Notes: a model not told the origin generated them from the letters alone. Shown: positions 35,041 through 44,897, numbered from the stretch's first letter. The stretch is 64,000 nt of DNA from Maribacter sp. (GCA_011050675.1 DRFI01000017.1:285083-349082), one strand, 5' to 3'. Translations and numbers: made by a program.

Positions 35041-35906
35041 TAGGCAAGGGGACTTCCATAGGGCATACGGGGACAAGTATCGAATACGGTTGGAATCAGG
35101 AGAAAGATGCCGAAATTGTATTTAGCGAGCATTTGGCAGGAACTGACCCTCAACAGATAACAGAAGAGTTCAAACTGATACAGGAACAAAACACCCGTTG
35201 CCAAAAGAACACCTTGAGCTTCATTCTTAGCCCTATACCCGAAGAGGGTAAGAACTTTTCCAAGGAACAGTTAGGAGAAGTCGCCCAAAGGTTCATTAAG
35301 CAAATGCAATTGAAGGAGAATCAAGCCATCGCTTTTGTCCATAGAGACAAGGCACATACTCATGTGCATCTTTATGTCAATCGTATTGGTTTCGATGGTA
35401 AGGCTTATAATGATAGCTTTATCGGAAAACGCAGCCAACTGGCCGCAGAAAATGTTGCCAAGGAAATGGGGCTTACCACGGTCAAGGAAGTACAACTGGA
35501 AAGGGGACGGAATTTCATAAAAGTCAGGCTTGAAATTAAGAATATTCATCAGAACGTAATGATGACCGAAAGCCCTAAAACCTTAGACTCTTATATAAAA
35601 GCGATGCAGGAAAGGAACGTTAGCGTCATTCCGAGCATCAACAAGGCGAACAGATTACAAGGGTTTCGTTTCAAATATCAAGGTCATAACTTCAAAGCAA
35701 GCGAGGTTCATCGCTCTATGTCTGGCGGAAGAATAATGGCGCAGCTTTCCCAAAATTATGGTATAACTAAACCAATAAAGCTAGGGAAGACCATCAATTT
35801 ACTTGGGAAAACTATGGAAATGAGTACCAATTTTGCTACAAGCATCGCCAAGAACATCATCAAAAAAACAATTAAGAAAGCCATTGATACGGGAATCGGA
35901 TATTAA
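35037..35906 (+). CDS. Relaxase (MobA-type mobilization nuclease)
   Basis: This 289-residue nicking enzyme would cut oriT and pilot the strand in conjugal transfer. The metal-binding histidine triad is clear in FVHRDKAHTHVHLYVNRIG (H-x4-H-x-H), and the preceding GTSIGHTGTSIEYGWN-like N-terminus has the usual glycine-rich start. It lacks a helicase domain, as in small Bacteroidota mobilizable elements. No type IV secretion genes are present, so transfer would depend on a helper conjugative element. Confidence 0.9.
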   Translation: MIGKGTSIGHTGTSIEYGWNQEKDAEIVFSEHLAGTDPQQITEEFKLIQEQNTRCQKNTLSFILSPIPEEGKNFSKEQLGEVAQRFIKQMQLKENQAIAFVHRDKAHTHVHLYVNRIGFDGKAYNDSFIGKRSQLAAENVAKEMGLTTVKEVQLERGRNFIKVRLEIKNIHQNVMMTESPKTLDSYIKAMQERNVSVIPSINKANRLQGFRFKYQGHNFKASEVHRSMSGGRIMAQLSQNYGITKPIKLGKTINLLGKTMEMSTNFATSIAKNIIKKTIKKAIDTGIGY

Positions 35907-35916
35907 AACAAAAGCT

Positions 35917-36390
35917 ATGGGATATAAGAAACTGGACGAAGTGATGGAACTTCTGACCGATGAACTGGACGGGTTCAACAAGTCCATAATTAGACTGGAA
36001 AGGTTAACACAGAATATGGAAAATATAACCATAAAACCTGATATTTCGGAAATTGAGGATATGTTGAAAACGTATCTGAATTCCGAGAAGGCTAATAATT
36101 CAAGGCTTGATGAATTCGTTCGAGGTATTACTGAGCAAATTTCAAAAGTAAGGTTGATTCCTAGAGTGCAGGTATGGATTCTCTACTCTATTTGGATAAC
36201 CTCCTTGATTATTATCGGCTATTTAGCTTTCAAAGTATCTGGAATAGATGAAATGAAAGAAAAGGCCTTCGCCAAGGGTGAGCAAGAAGTCATTTCAAAC
36301 CTAAAAGGATATTTTGACCAAAACCCCGAGCATTATCAATCGTACCAGAAATGGATAAAAGAAAAAGATAGTGTTCCAATTCAAAAGTAG
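35917..36390 (+). CDS. Mobilization-associated membrane protein
   Basis: The 157-residue product has a predicted coiled N-terminal half (LDEVMELLTDELDGFNKSI and onward), one membrane helix (about residues 90-110, VWILYSIWITSLIIIGYLAF), and a short C-terminal tail. Its start lies 11 bases after the relaxase stop; the longer in-frame reading from 35833 would overlap the relaxase. Genes like this regularly follow relaxases in Bacteroidota mobilizable elements, but their function is unknown. Confidence 0.7.
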   Translation: MGYKKLDEVMELLTDELDGFNKSIIRLERLTQNMENITIKPDISEIEDMLKTYLNSEKANNSRLDEFVRGITEQISKVRLIPRVQVWILYSIWITSLIIIGYLAFKVSGIDEMKEKAFAKGEQEVISNLKGYFDQNPEHYQSYQKWIKEKDSVPIQK

Positions 36391-36650
36391 AATGCGCCCT
36401 ATGGAATTTTTGCTTAACGCTTATCTGCCGGAACGCTACAAAAATTACACAGGATCCATGCGCAGGTAAGTTATGGTAAGATTTGGGGACTTTATTTGTC
36501 CTTTAAAACGTTCAATTGAGGGACGGTTTTTCTGAAACACAAAATCTATCGGCAAAGTGCCCTATTTCTAGTCTTTTTTAGTATTCTACGTTATTTCTAT
36601 ATTACGGGACACTTTAGATGCACTTGAAGGGTTATTTATTCAATAAACAC
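36391..36650. other. Non-coding region behind the mobilization genes
   Basis: About 260 bases with no gene. It may include the end of the mobilization transcript or oriT; I see no clear nic-site motif. Confidence 0.35.
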
Positions 36651-36865
36651 TTAAAGAATGTTTAACACTTGTTGATAGTTGTCAAGAACATTGCTAAAAA
36701 GAGAGTTCAGACATCTCTGGGTGATGTATAATTTACTATGATCAAGTATTGTGAAAATATAAGATAGCAGAATATTTTTAAACAGCTTTGGGTAGCAAAA
36801 CTATATCTTGATGCACAAGATGTCAATTTTTTCGCAATGCCAAACAAGGCTGCAAAATTATGTAG
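36651..36865 (-). pseudogene. Decayed 3' end of a tyrosine recombinase
   Basis: Read on the minus strand, this segment aligns base for base with the 3' end of the intact integrase (47639 to about 47855). Recognisable remains include SRYSFATQ for SRHSFATH, LDHSKLYITQ for LGHSKLSTTQ, and the final YQQVLNIL for YQEELNIL. A frameshift separates the two halves and the catalytic tyrosine position is Cys (TQRCLNSL versus TQIYLKSL). By eye about two thirds of bases match. It is a relic of a related integrase and marks the boundary between the mobilization genes and the cargo. Confidence 0.8.
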
Positions 36866-37186
36866 CCTATTTGTTCAATCTAATTGTCCTATTTAGCTTC
36901 CTTAGCTATTTTTTGAAAGATTAGATGTTTTTTATTCTTACGGATAAAAGTTCTGGATCATTAAGATATAAGGTTAAGTGGGTTATTCTGATATGAATAT
37001 TGAGCAAAAATAGTAACATGACTTGTAGCTAACTTGATTTTATGGGTTTAAGGGATGCAGTTATTATTTCTAGTTTAAATGTGTCTACCTTTTTGAATTT
37101 TGGAGCTACTTTTCTACACTATATCTGTATCTTTAAAAATTTCTATACAATAGAAATTTTAGTTCCCCTTGCTAAAAAAAATCATC
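36866..37186. other. Non-coding region upstream of the hybrid sensor gene
   Basis: About 320 AT-rich bases with no gene I can support; small frames here lack coding character. Confidence 0.4.
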
Positions 37187-40100
37187 ATGTGCTTCAGAGC
37201 GATGCTAATTGTAGAAAGGATAATTACTGCTGAGTTCGGCATTAAGCTTGTACATCTAATATCAAAAATCCGCATCGAATATTTCTTATATTGTCTTATT
37301 TTTTTTTGGAGTGTGAATGCCTTCGCGCAAGACCAAATTACATTTAGGCAACTTTCGGTTAAAGATGGCTTGTCACAAAATAGCGCTATAGGTGTATTAC
37401 AAGACAGTACAGGGTATCTTTGGATTGCTACCCAAGATGGCCTAAATAAATATGACGGGCGCAAGTTCACCAAATATCCATTTCAATTTACCGATATCAC
37501 GCGGCCAGACTACAGCCATTTAGGAAAAATCTATTTGGATAAGAAAAAACAATTATGGATTATCCCTACAGATAATATTCCTTATAAATATGATGTTGAA
37601 AGTGATGTATTTCAGCCCATGTTAGATATTGACAATGCCTATTCAATATTTCAGGATAGCAATCTAAATTATTGGATATCTACCTATGGAAAAGAACTGT
37701 TTTTTGTAAACGGAATATCTGAAGAAATCTCAAAAATAATATTTGAAAAACCGCACCAAGGCATTATAAATGATATTGTTGAAATACATTCCGATACGCT
37801 TCTGCTACTTGGAGAAAACGAATTTGTCAAAATCTCCATCGAATCTAAAGACAGTTTTTTTATACAACCCGAAGAATCTGCTGGGAAAGCTTTGCAAACT
37901 AATTTTAGCACGTTAGTAGCTGGTAATTCAGGAGAAAATTATATAGGCACTCATGGAAAGGGATTGTTCATCAAAAAAAATGAAAGTAATCAACTGGATC
38001 GGATGCCTACCTATTCCTTTGAGGAAACATTGCCTACCAATCTCAATATTCTAGATTTATATCTCGATTCAAAAAATAGATTATGGGTCGCTACATACGG
38101 TCAGGGATTATACATGGTTAATGTAGAAACCTATAAAATAATACATTTTACAAATGAAAAACACAATCTTAGAACGCTCCATTACAATGACATTCTCTGT
38201 ATTTATGAAGATTATCTAGGAACACTCTGGTTTGGAACGGACGGCGCAGGGCTAAGTTATTACGATGAATACCTCGAAAAATTCAATTCACTAACCAATA
38301 GCCAAACGCCAGAAAATATTAATATAGATGTAGTTCGGTCACTTGCTGTAACCCGAGATAGTATCGTTTGGACGGGCACTTCGGGTAAAGGACTTACACG
38401 GTTTGATCAAAAAAATGATATCTGGAAAACATTCTCGCAACAGAATTCAGCCCTTCCCTCGAATCGTATTATGAGCCTATATATCAATAATAACAGGGAC
38501 TTATGGATTGGCACTCAAGGAAACGGTCTTTCAATATTGAATGCTGATGGAACATTTGATAATTATTCTGAACAGACTAAAATTACCCTATCGGCCAAAA
38601 CCATTTGGGATATTTATAAGGATAAAAATGGGCATTTTTGGTTGGCCACTAATGAAAACGGACTAATACAATTTGACAAGAAGCTCGGAGAAATAAAAAA
38701 ATTTAATCCCCTTTTTTCTAAAGACAAATTTACGATTAGTAATTCTATCCGAGTGATTACCGAAGATTTAAATGGCGATCTTTGGTTGGGCACCGATACT
38801 AACGGCGTTATAAAATTTAATATTACAGAAGAGATTTTTACGACTTCCAAAATCCCGGAAATGAAAGCATTGTCAAAAAACTCAATTAAATCACTATTCC
38901 ACGATCCAAATGATATTCTTTGGATAGGTACAAACGGTTTCGGACTGAATGCCCTTGATATTAAAAATGATACAGTCTATGGGTTTACGACGACAGATGG
39001 ATTGGCAAACGACGTAATCTATGCCATACTGCCAGACGCTGCGGAAAACCTTTGGCTAAGTTCGAACAAGGGTATTACCAAGTTCACGCCAAAAAGTTCA
39101 TGGCAAAAAGCTCCTGATATTGTTAATTTTAACAACTACGACGGCCTGGCTACCGAATTCAACACTGGTGCTTATTTTAAGGATGAAAACGAAAATTTAT
39201 ATTTTGGTGGACTCGATGGGTTTTATTGGTTTCAACCCGAAAATATCAAGGATAATACCGTTTTGCCCAAAACAACGATTTCAAGTTTTGAAGTGTTGGA
39301 CGAGACACATTCGATGGACTACGAAACAGAGTTGGAAAGCAATGAAAATACATTAGCCTTTACCTTTTCCTGCTTACAGTTTTCGCTTCCTGCAAAAAAT
39401 CAGTTCCAATATCGGCTATTGAATTATGACGATAATTGGGTTTCTGCAGGAAACAATAATTATGTACGTTATACATTGCTTCCTCCCGGAGATTATGAAT
39501 TTCAAGTAAAGTCCAGCAATTATGACGGTGTTTGGAATGAAACGCCCGAAACCTTTTCCTTCTCCATAAAATCTCCTTGGTATCTTACCTCTTTCGTAAA
39601 ACTAGTTTATTTTTTACTCTTCTGTCTTTTAGGCCTTGGTATATTTTGTTACTTAAAATGGCGATTGCGAATGCAGTTAAGCTTACAGTTAAAGGAAGAA
39701 GAGGCAGAACGGTTACAAAAACTGAATGATTTTAAATCGAACATGTATACAGATATTGCCCATGAATTCAAAACTCCGCTAACCTTGATTTCTGGACCGA
39801 TAGACCAAAAACTTTCGCAAGGAAACCTTACGGATTTTGATCGTGCGAATTTTTCTATCGTAAAACGAAATACTACACGTCTAACTTCTTTAGTAGACCA
39901 ATTATTAGAACTCGCCAAATTGGAAGACGGCAAAATCAACCTCAACGTCTCTCGAGGCGACCTTTCCCTTTTTATGCACATTATTTCACAATCTTTTGAA
40001 TATCAAGCCTATTTGAAGGATATAGCGTATACCGTAACAATAGATTCAATGGGTGAAGTTTGGTATGACGAGGATATCATAGAAAAGATAGCTACCAACC

Positions 40101-41263
40101 TACTTTCAAACGCATTAAAGTATTCCCCAAAAAATGGCGTTTGTATTTTCTCAATCGAAAGTAAAGGAGATTTTGTAAATATGCATATCAAGAATACTGC
40201 GCTTAATGCATCACAACTCCAATTAGAAAAGTTGTTTACACGTTTTTATCAATATGATCAGTATTCAGAAGGTATGGGTGTTGGTCTTTCTTTAGTTAAA
40301 GAACTGGTGAAAGTATATGGAGGTACAATTGAGGCTTCTTTAGAAGGAGGCGAAATATTATATTTTATGGTCAAATTACCCATTATCCGTTCGGCTTTTG
40401 AAGTGGACGCCATCAGAGAAATTAAAGATAACTCGAAATGTATAGATATAAAATCGGGGATTTTGGATATTGACTATGAGGCCTCTGAAGGAATAAAGGA
40501 AGCGCTTCCCATATTGCTTATCGTAGAAGATCATAAAGAAGTACGCACTTTTATTAAGCTGGCACTAGAATCAAAATATCGCATTCTGGAGGCCGAAAAC
40601 GGAAAAATAGGTATGGAAATCGCTCTCTCCCAAATTCCCGATATCGTTCTTTCAGACATCCGCATGCCTGTCCAAAACGGCATACAACTATGTAATGCCC
40701 TAAAAATAGACGAGCGCACTAGTCATATTCCGATAATTCTTCTGACTGCTAGTATGGGAGAAGAAGATGAGTTGACAGGACTAACATCAGGCGCCGACGA
40801 TTTTGTCACCAAACCTTTTAAGATAACCGTTTTGGAACAGCGCATCGCTAATTTAATAGCAGTAAGACAAGCACTACGAAATCGCTATAGCCAAGAGTTG
40901 ATTTTAAAACCAAAAGATATTACGGTAACGCCAAGTGATGCCGTTTTTCTAAGTAAAATACAGGAAATACTGGACCAACACTTGACGGATTCTGAATTTA
41001 ATTCGGCTGTCTTTAGCAAAAAAGCTAAAATGAGCCGCATGCAGTTACATCGCAAATTACAGGCTTATACTGGTCTCACTACTTCGGCCTTTATCAAATC
41101 ACAGCGATTAAAACTAGCGGCGGATTTATTACTTAAAAGTGATTTAACCATAAACGAAGTGGCTTACTCTGCCGGTTTTAATACCCCTGAATATTTCATG
41201 AAATCATTCAAGGCGCATTTTCAATTAACCCCAAGCCAATTTAGCGAGCAGAAGAAGCCTTAA
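37187..41263 (+). CDS. Hybrid two-component system sensor-regulator (HTCS)
   Basis: This one-polypeptide signalling protein (about 1358 residues) has, in order: a signal peptide/anchor (SVNAFAQ), a periplasmic Reg_prop double propeller (repeats such as YLWIATQDGLNKYDG), a Y_Y_Y domain, a membrane helix (FVKLVYFLLFCLLGLGIFCYL), HisKA with the phosphoacceptor His in DIAHEFKTPL (codon 39761), HATPase_c, a receiver with phospho-Asp in VLSDIRMP (codon 40655), and an AraC HTH at the C-terminus. In the ATPase domain the N box (NLLSNALKYSP) and G2 (GMGVGLSL) are intact but the G1 box is NTALNA rather than NTGxGI. ATG 37202 is an alternative start. HTCS usually sense glycans, but no carbohydrate-active enzymes are nearby. 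Confidence 0.92.
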   Translation: MCFRAMLIVERIITAEFGIKLVHLISKIRIEYFLYCLIFFWSVNAFAQDQITFRQLSVKDGLSQNSAIGVLQDSTGYLWIATQDGLNKYDGRKFTKYPFQFTDITRPDYSHLGKIYLDKKKQLWIIPTDNIPYKYDVESDVFQPMLDIDNAYSIFQDSNLNYWISTYGKELFFVNGISEEISKIIFEKPHQGIINDIVEIHSDTLLLLGENEFVKISIESKDSFFIQPEESAGKALQTNFSTLVAGNSGENYIGTHGKGLFIKKNESNQLDRMPTYSFEETLPTNLNILDLYLDSKNRLWVATYGQGLYMVNVETYKIIHFTNEKHNLRTLHYNDILCIYEDYLGTLWFGTDGAGLSYYDEYLEKFNSLTNSQTPENINIDVVRSLAVTRDSIVWTGTSGKGLTRFDQKNDIWKTFSQQNSALPSNRIMSLYINNNRDLWIGTQGNGLSILNADGTFDNYSEQTKITLSAKTIWDIYKDKNGHFWLATNENGLIQFDKKLGEIKKFNPLFSKDKFTISNSIRVITEDLNGDLWLGTDTNGVIKFNITEEIFTTSKIPEMKALSKNSIKSLFHDPNDILWIGTNGFGLNALDIKNDTVYGFTTTDGLANDVIYAILPDAAENLWLSSNKGITKFTPKSSWQKAPDIVNFNNYDGLATEFNTGAYFKDENENLYFGGLDGFYWFQPENIKDNTVLPKTTISSFEVLDETHSMDYETELESNENTLAFTFSCLQFSLPAKNQFQYRLLNYDDNWVSAGNNNYVRYTLLPPGDYEFQVKSSNYDGVWNETPETFSFSIKSPWYLTSFVKLVYFLLFCLLGLGIFCYLKWRLRMQLSLQLKEEEAERLQKLNDFKSNMYTDIAHEFKTPLTLISGPIDQKLSQGNLTDFDRANFSIVKRNTTRLTSLVDQLLELAKLEDGKINLNVSRGDLSLFMHIISQSFEYQAYLKDIAYTVTIDSMGEVWYDEDIIEKIATNLLSNALKYSPKNGVCIFSIESKGDFVNMHIKNTALNASQLQLEKLFTRFYQYDQYSEGMGVGLSLVKELVKVYGGTIEASLEGGEILYFMVKLPIIRSAFEVDAIREIKDNSKCIDIKSGILDIDYEASEGIKEALPILLIVEDHKEVRTFIKLALESKYRILEAENGKIGMEIALSQIPDIVLSDIRMPVQNGIQLCNALKIDERTSHIPIILLTASMGEEDELTGLTSGADDFVTKPFKITVLEQRIANLIAVRQALRNRYSQELILKPKDITVTPSDAVFLSKIQEILDQHLTDSEFNSAVFSKKAKMSRMQLHRKLQAYTGLTTSAFIKSQRLKLAADLLLKSDLTINEVAYSAGFNTPEYFMKSFKAHFQLTPSQFSEQKKP

Positions 41264-41353
41264 AAATCCGTCGCGTTACAATAGTCCATCTTTTTGTTAC
41301 ATACCAACAGCTATCAATTTGTCTTCGCTGTTAGCTTTGAAAACAAAAAGATA

Positions 41354-42232
41354 ATGATAGATACACAATTCTGCGGATTGGCCGAAATAAGGGCTATTAG
41401 TTATTTTTCCTCTTCGCTCTACTTAAAAGAATCTATTGAGGAAGTGCTGTGGGACATTACCAAAAACGTGATTCACCAGTTAGGCTTTGTTGATTGCATT
41501 ATCTACACCTATGATGTAGACCGGGAACTATTGACCCAAAGAGCTGCTTATGGTGTTAAAAACCCGATAGGGGAGAAAATCTATAACCAAATCAACATAG
41601 CTCTAGGCGAAGGTATCGTTGGAAGTGTGGCTCTAACAGGTAACGCAAAAATCATTAGGGACACATCTAAAGACCCACGATACATAAAGGATGATGAATA
41701 TAGACTCTCAGAGATTTGTGTACCTATTGTCATAAATGGAACACTTTTCGGAATTATAGATTCCGAACACCCCGAGATGGGGTTTTTCACAGAAAAACAT
41801 TTGTACCTATTAACCATTATTGCCGCCTTGTGCGGTCAAAAGATTAAAGAACTTGGCGTCAATAACAAAAAAAATTTCAGCAAGGCCAATCAATATTTTA
41901 AAAAGTTGGAAGAACTCATGCGTTTCAAAAAACTATATCGTAACCCATGCCTTAGTCTTTCATCTGTGGCGGAAGTTCTAGGGATCTCAGCGTGTTACTT
42001 GTCCAGTATGGTAAATAGTTTATTAAACAAGAGCTATATCGATTTTATTAACGAATATCGAATTGCTGATGTAAAACGTAACCTAAATTCAAAGGCGTTT
42101 GCTCACTACACTATTATTTCGGTCGGTCTTGAAGCTGGATTCAATTCCAAATCGGCTTTTTATTCCGCCTTTAAAAAACATACTGGTATTACGCCCAAAG
42201 AATATCGGGACAGATGCGCGTATGTGTCTTGA
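41354..42232 (+). CDS. GAF-domain AraC-family regulator
   Basis: The 292-residue protein has an N-terminal GAF domain (about residues 10-160; ALGEGIVGSVALTGNAKIIRD and CVPIVINGTLFGIIDSEH are typical) and a C-terminal AraC-type double helix-turn-helix (LSSVAEVLGISACYLSSMVN then ISVGLEAGFNSKSAFYSAFKKHTGITPKEYR). The GAF domain suggests a small-molecule or redox ligand. The start at 41354 is preferred over 41294 because it removes a non-family extension. It lies 90 bases after the HTCS gene, so the two regulators may act on the cargo genes downstream. Confidence 0.88.
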   Translation: MIDTQFCGLAEIRAISYFSSSLYLKESIEEVLWDITKNVIHQLGFVDCIIYTYDVDRELLTQRAAYGVKNPIGEKIYNQINIALGEGIVGSVALTGNAKIIRDTSKDPRYIKDDEYRLSEICVPIVINGTLFGIIDSEHPEMGFFTEKHLYLLTIIAALCGQKIKELGVNNKKNFSKANQYFKKLEELMRFKKLYRNPCLSLSSVAEVLGISACYLSSMVNSLLNKSYIDFINEYRIADVKRNLNSKAFAHYTIISVGLEAGFNSKSAFYSAFKKHTGITPKEYRDRCAYVS

Positions 42233-42586
42233 TACTTAGAATTTAAAGATTCAGGAATCAAAAAAATTTGTATTTCTAGATGTTATACATATGACTTAAA
42301 TTATATGGAAAATTTTATAATTTACATATTAGTCTTAGGTGTATCATTTTTATTTCTTCATGTTCAAATAAGAATTCAATTTCATACCAGATAGTTCAGA
42401 TGAAGAACTATCAGCCGTTTCTCTAGTTTCTGGTTGTTTCAATCAAATTATAGGGTCTCCGGTATATGGCTTTCATGTTACGGCAGAAATACCAAAGCAT
42501 TTCATCAAATATAGAAACCTTACTTCTATTCACTACCAGAAAACTAAACCCCAACAGCACGCTTTATAAAATGGGATATTGTAGGA
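42233..42586. other. Gap with decayed coding sequence
   Basis: About 350 bases without an intact gene. From about 42375 a frame reading FNFIPDSSDEELSAVSLVSG and GFHVTAEIPKHFIKY looks like degraded protein and may be the 5' part of the pseudogene that follows, one frameshift away. Confidence 0.35.
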
Positions 42587-43094
42587 ATGCGGACCGATGG
42601 CGACGTAAATTTGAATTTCGTTTGGTATAAGAACGATTGTTGTAGTGCGCTAGAATCAAAAAAAATAGAATCAGTAAGAAAGCCAGCAGATCACTTTTGT
42701 ATTTTACCTATATATTCATATACCAGGGTTTCCTATACCCCGGACCTTCTTGTAAATATGACGATAGATGGGAAAAATAATACCGTTTATACTTGATACA
42801 GAAACGAATTTGTAAGTGCGGGGTCACCTAACAATCTTGGTTCGAAAAGAGATTCATGCCACTATAATCTCGCTATAAACTTTAAAACGGGTAGAGAATC
42901 CAAACCGGAAAATAGTTGGGCAAATACCATGGATGGTAAATACAACAGAACCATTGTGTTCTATAAGCATGGCTATGTAAGTGTGGGTAGAACTGAAGAG
43001 GTGGACTATTTTAGTGATGCTTACTGCGTTGTAAAACGCCCAGCAATCAACATAAACCCGAAACACTTTTTGGCGCATGCATCGATTATATGAT
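42587..43094 (+). pseudogene. Degraded gene of unknown function with an in-frame TGA
   Basis: One frame runs from before 42587 to a stop at about 43094, interrupted by TGA at 42794-42796. The two parts read WDIVGMRTDGDVNLNFVWYK and, after the stop, YRNEFVSAGSPNNLGS ... MDGKYNRTIVFYKHGYVSVG. The amino-acid composition looks like a genuine globular protein. I recognise no family. It lies between the regulators and the lipoproteins and may be a lost cargo gene. Confidence 0.45.
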
Positions 43095-43259
43095 TCAACA
43101 TGTTTTTATTTGGTAGAAAGGACCTCAGTAGGACAAAATATCTCTCATAAAACATATGATTTCTCTCAATGTATCCTAATTTTTTAAATCTAAAAGATTC
43201 AGGACTTCCCCAATCACATCTATAGTAAGTTTGAATCAATAACATTTAAAAATTTAATT

Positions 43260-43907
43260 ATGAAAACTATGAAATTTACAAAACAATTAGTTACTCTAAT
43301 TTTTATAGCAAGCCTTTTATTTGCTTGTTCAAAAGACGATGGGAAAGATGGAGCGATAGGGCCAGCAGGAGCTCAAGGAGAGCAAGGTGTTGCAGGGTCT
43401 GATGGTGTTGATGGCGCTGATGGTGTTGACGGTGAAGATGGCGAGGACGGAGCTACAGGCACGGCCAATGTTATTTATTCGGATTGGATAGATTCCGAAT
43501 TTGATGCTAACATTAATACCACCTCAGCCTCTTTCACTATAGATGCCCCATCAATGACACAAGAATTTATAGATACAGGAGTTATTCTGGTTTTTGGTAA
43601 ATCAAAGCCTAATCCAGTTTCATTTGACACTGATGTATACGGTCTTCCCATTGTATTTGGTGCCAGTCTGCAACAGTCACATTACTTTAGGGCCGAAGCA
43701 GCCGAAGAACTTGATATTGTAGTAGCAGCAAATGAACAAGGTGAAAATGTGGGGGTTCCATTTTTTGGGGAATATAGATATGTTTTGATTCCTGGAGAAG
43801 TTGAAGCTAGTAACGGAATAGGTGGTCTAGGTTCTAAAACGGCAACTTTAGATTATACAAAAATGAGTTACGAAGAAGTAACTGCACATTTCGGAATAGA
43901 AGAATAA
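43260..43907 (+). CDS. Collagen-like lipoprotein 1
   Basis: The 215-residue protein has a lipoprotein signal (SLLFAC, Cys23) and then 13 uninterrupted collagen-type G-x-y triplets (about residues 28-67, for example GPAGAQGEQGVAG), followed by GTANVIYSDW and a beta-rich C-terminal domain of about 145 residues ending SYEEVTAHFGIEE. A collagen-like stalk would trimerize and display the C-terminal domain on the cell surface. An ATG nine bases downstream is an alternative start. The next gene is a paralogue. Confidence 0.85.
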   Translation: MKTMKFTKQLVTLIFIASLLFACSKDDGKDGAIGPAGAQGEQGVAGSDGVDGADGVDGEDGEDGATGTANVIYSDWIDSEFDANINTTSASFTIDAPSMTQEFIDTGVILVFGKSKPNPVSFDTDVYGLPIVFGASLQQSHYFRAEAAEELDIVVAANEQGENVGVPFFGEYRYVLIPGEVEASNGIGGLGSKTATLDYTKMSYEEVTAHFGIEE

Positions 43908-44035
43908 GAAAATGGTTAGTGCTACCCCCAATTAAAAGGCAAATTGTCATGTCGGGGGTTTCGCTATTATAAATATTAAGTTGACAAATTCAATTTTCAG
44001 AAATATCCTGAGATATTCAAACTTAAAATCATTTA

Positions 44036-44686
44036 ATGATGAAAACAATAATACGTATCACGAATTTAGCCTTTATCGGCGTTCTACTTTTGGCATGCTC
44101 TAAAGAAGTGAGCCAAGGGCCGATTGGGGCACAAGGCTCGCAGGGCGAACAAGGAATGCAAGGCGAAAACGGAACAGATGGTACAAATGGAGAGGATGGA
44201 GAACAGGGCATTCAAGGAGAAAAGGGAGAAAACGGTACTGCCAATGTCATAAGCAAAAAATTTGATCTCTCCGGTTGGAATGACCCTTCAGGCGTGGTAA
44301 ATTATAGTGTTTATTGGAGTGAATTGACAACGCAAGCTATTGAGAATGATGCTATTTTATTTTATATAAAAACCAATCATAATGGTCGTTTTAACCCTAT
44401 TCCAGGTCGTGTGATAATTAATAGTATATCGGCTGATATAGAGCTTGAGTTATTTACTGGGGGTTGCACAGTAATATCCCTAAAGCGTAATTATAATGGT
44501 ATTGGTTCTGCATACATACCGGTTGCAGCTGGTGATATTGACTATTTAAGAATAGTTATCATCGAATCGTCTATTTCAAGTAAAGTCGGTGCCAATTACC
44601 TTACTCCCATTAATAAATTAAAAGCTGCTGGGGTAGATATTAATAATTACCTCCAGGTAGCTGAATATTTCGGTTTGGAAGATTAA
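44036..44686 (+). CDS. Collagen-like lipoprotein 2
   Basis: This 216-residue paralogue of the preceding gene has a lipoprotein signal (VLLLAC, Cys21), 14 G-x-y triplets (about residues 27-68, rich in Gln, Glu and Asn, such as GAQGSQGEQGMQGENG), the shared GTANVIS junction, and a C-terminal beta-rich domain ending QVAEYFGLED. The triplets have no proline beyond the first, so stability would rely on charged and polar pairs, as in other bacterial collagens. An ATG three bases later is an alternative start. Confidence 0.85.
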   Translation: MMKTIIRITNLAFIGVLLLACSKEVSQGPIGAQGSQGEQGMQGENGTDGTNGEDGEQGIQGEKGENGTANVISKKFDLSGWNDPSGVVNYSVYWSELTTQAIENDAILFYIKTNHNGRFNPIPGRVIINSISADIELELFTGGCTVISLKRNYNGIGSAYIPVAAGDIDYLRIVIIESSISSKVGANYLTPINKLKAAGVDINNYLQVAEYFGLED

Positions 44687-44811
44687 GTGAAGAAGCTGAA
44701 AATAATACAAATGACCTTTTGATAAAATTTATAATATAACTATTGTACTTGCCAAGGCTATGAAAAGAAAAATTGGTAAAGTTATTTCAATATCAGAAAA
44801 TACATCAAACA

Positions 44812-44886
44812 CTATGCAACATCATTGTATTATAACCGTACAGCAGGAGAATATTCCTATGACCTTGTTGTATTGTATGAATTAAA
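44812..44886 (+). pseudogene. Possible C-terminal remnant of a third surface protein
   Basis: Just before the next gene a frame reads YATSLYYNRTAGEYSYDLVVLYELK and stops. It has no start, looks like the beta-strand tail of a secreted protein, and may be what is left of a deleted lipoprotein gene. Confidence 0.25.
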
Positions 44887-44897
44887 ATAAATTTATC

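Noticed and set aside
36391..36650. Origin of transfer behind the relaxase gene
   Set aside because: No inverted repeat next to a nic-like motif could be recognised, so I did not annotate oriT.
37042..37233. A 63-codon plus-strand frame before the HTCS gene
   Set aside because: It overlaps the HTCS start in another frame and has no coding character.
43021..43245. A 74-codon minus-strand frame ahead of the first collagen-like gene
   Set aside because: It is antisense to the better-supported pseudogene and has no recognisable motif.
43383..43460. CRISPR-like or microsatellite repeat in the first collagen-like gene
   Set aside because: The repetition is explained by G-x-y codons in a coding frame; no spacer-repeat structure exists anywhere in the window.
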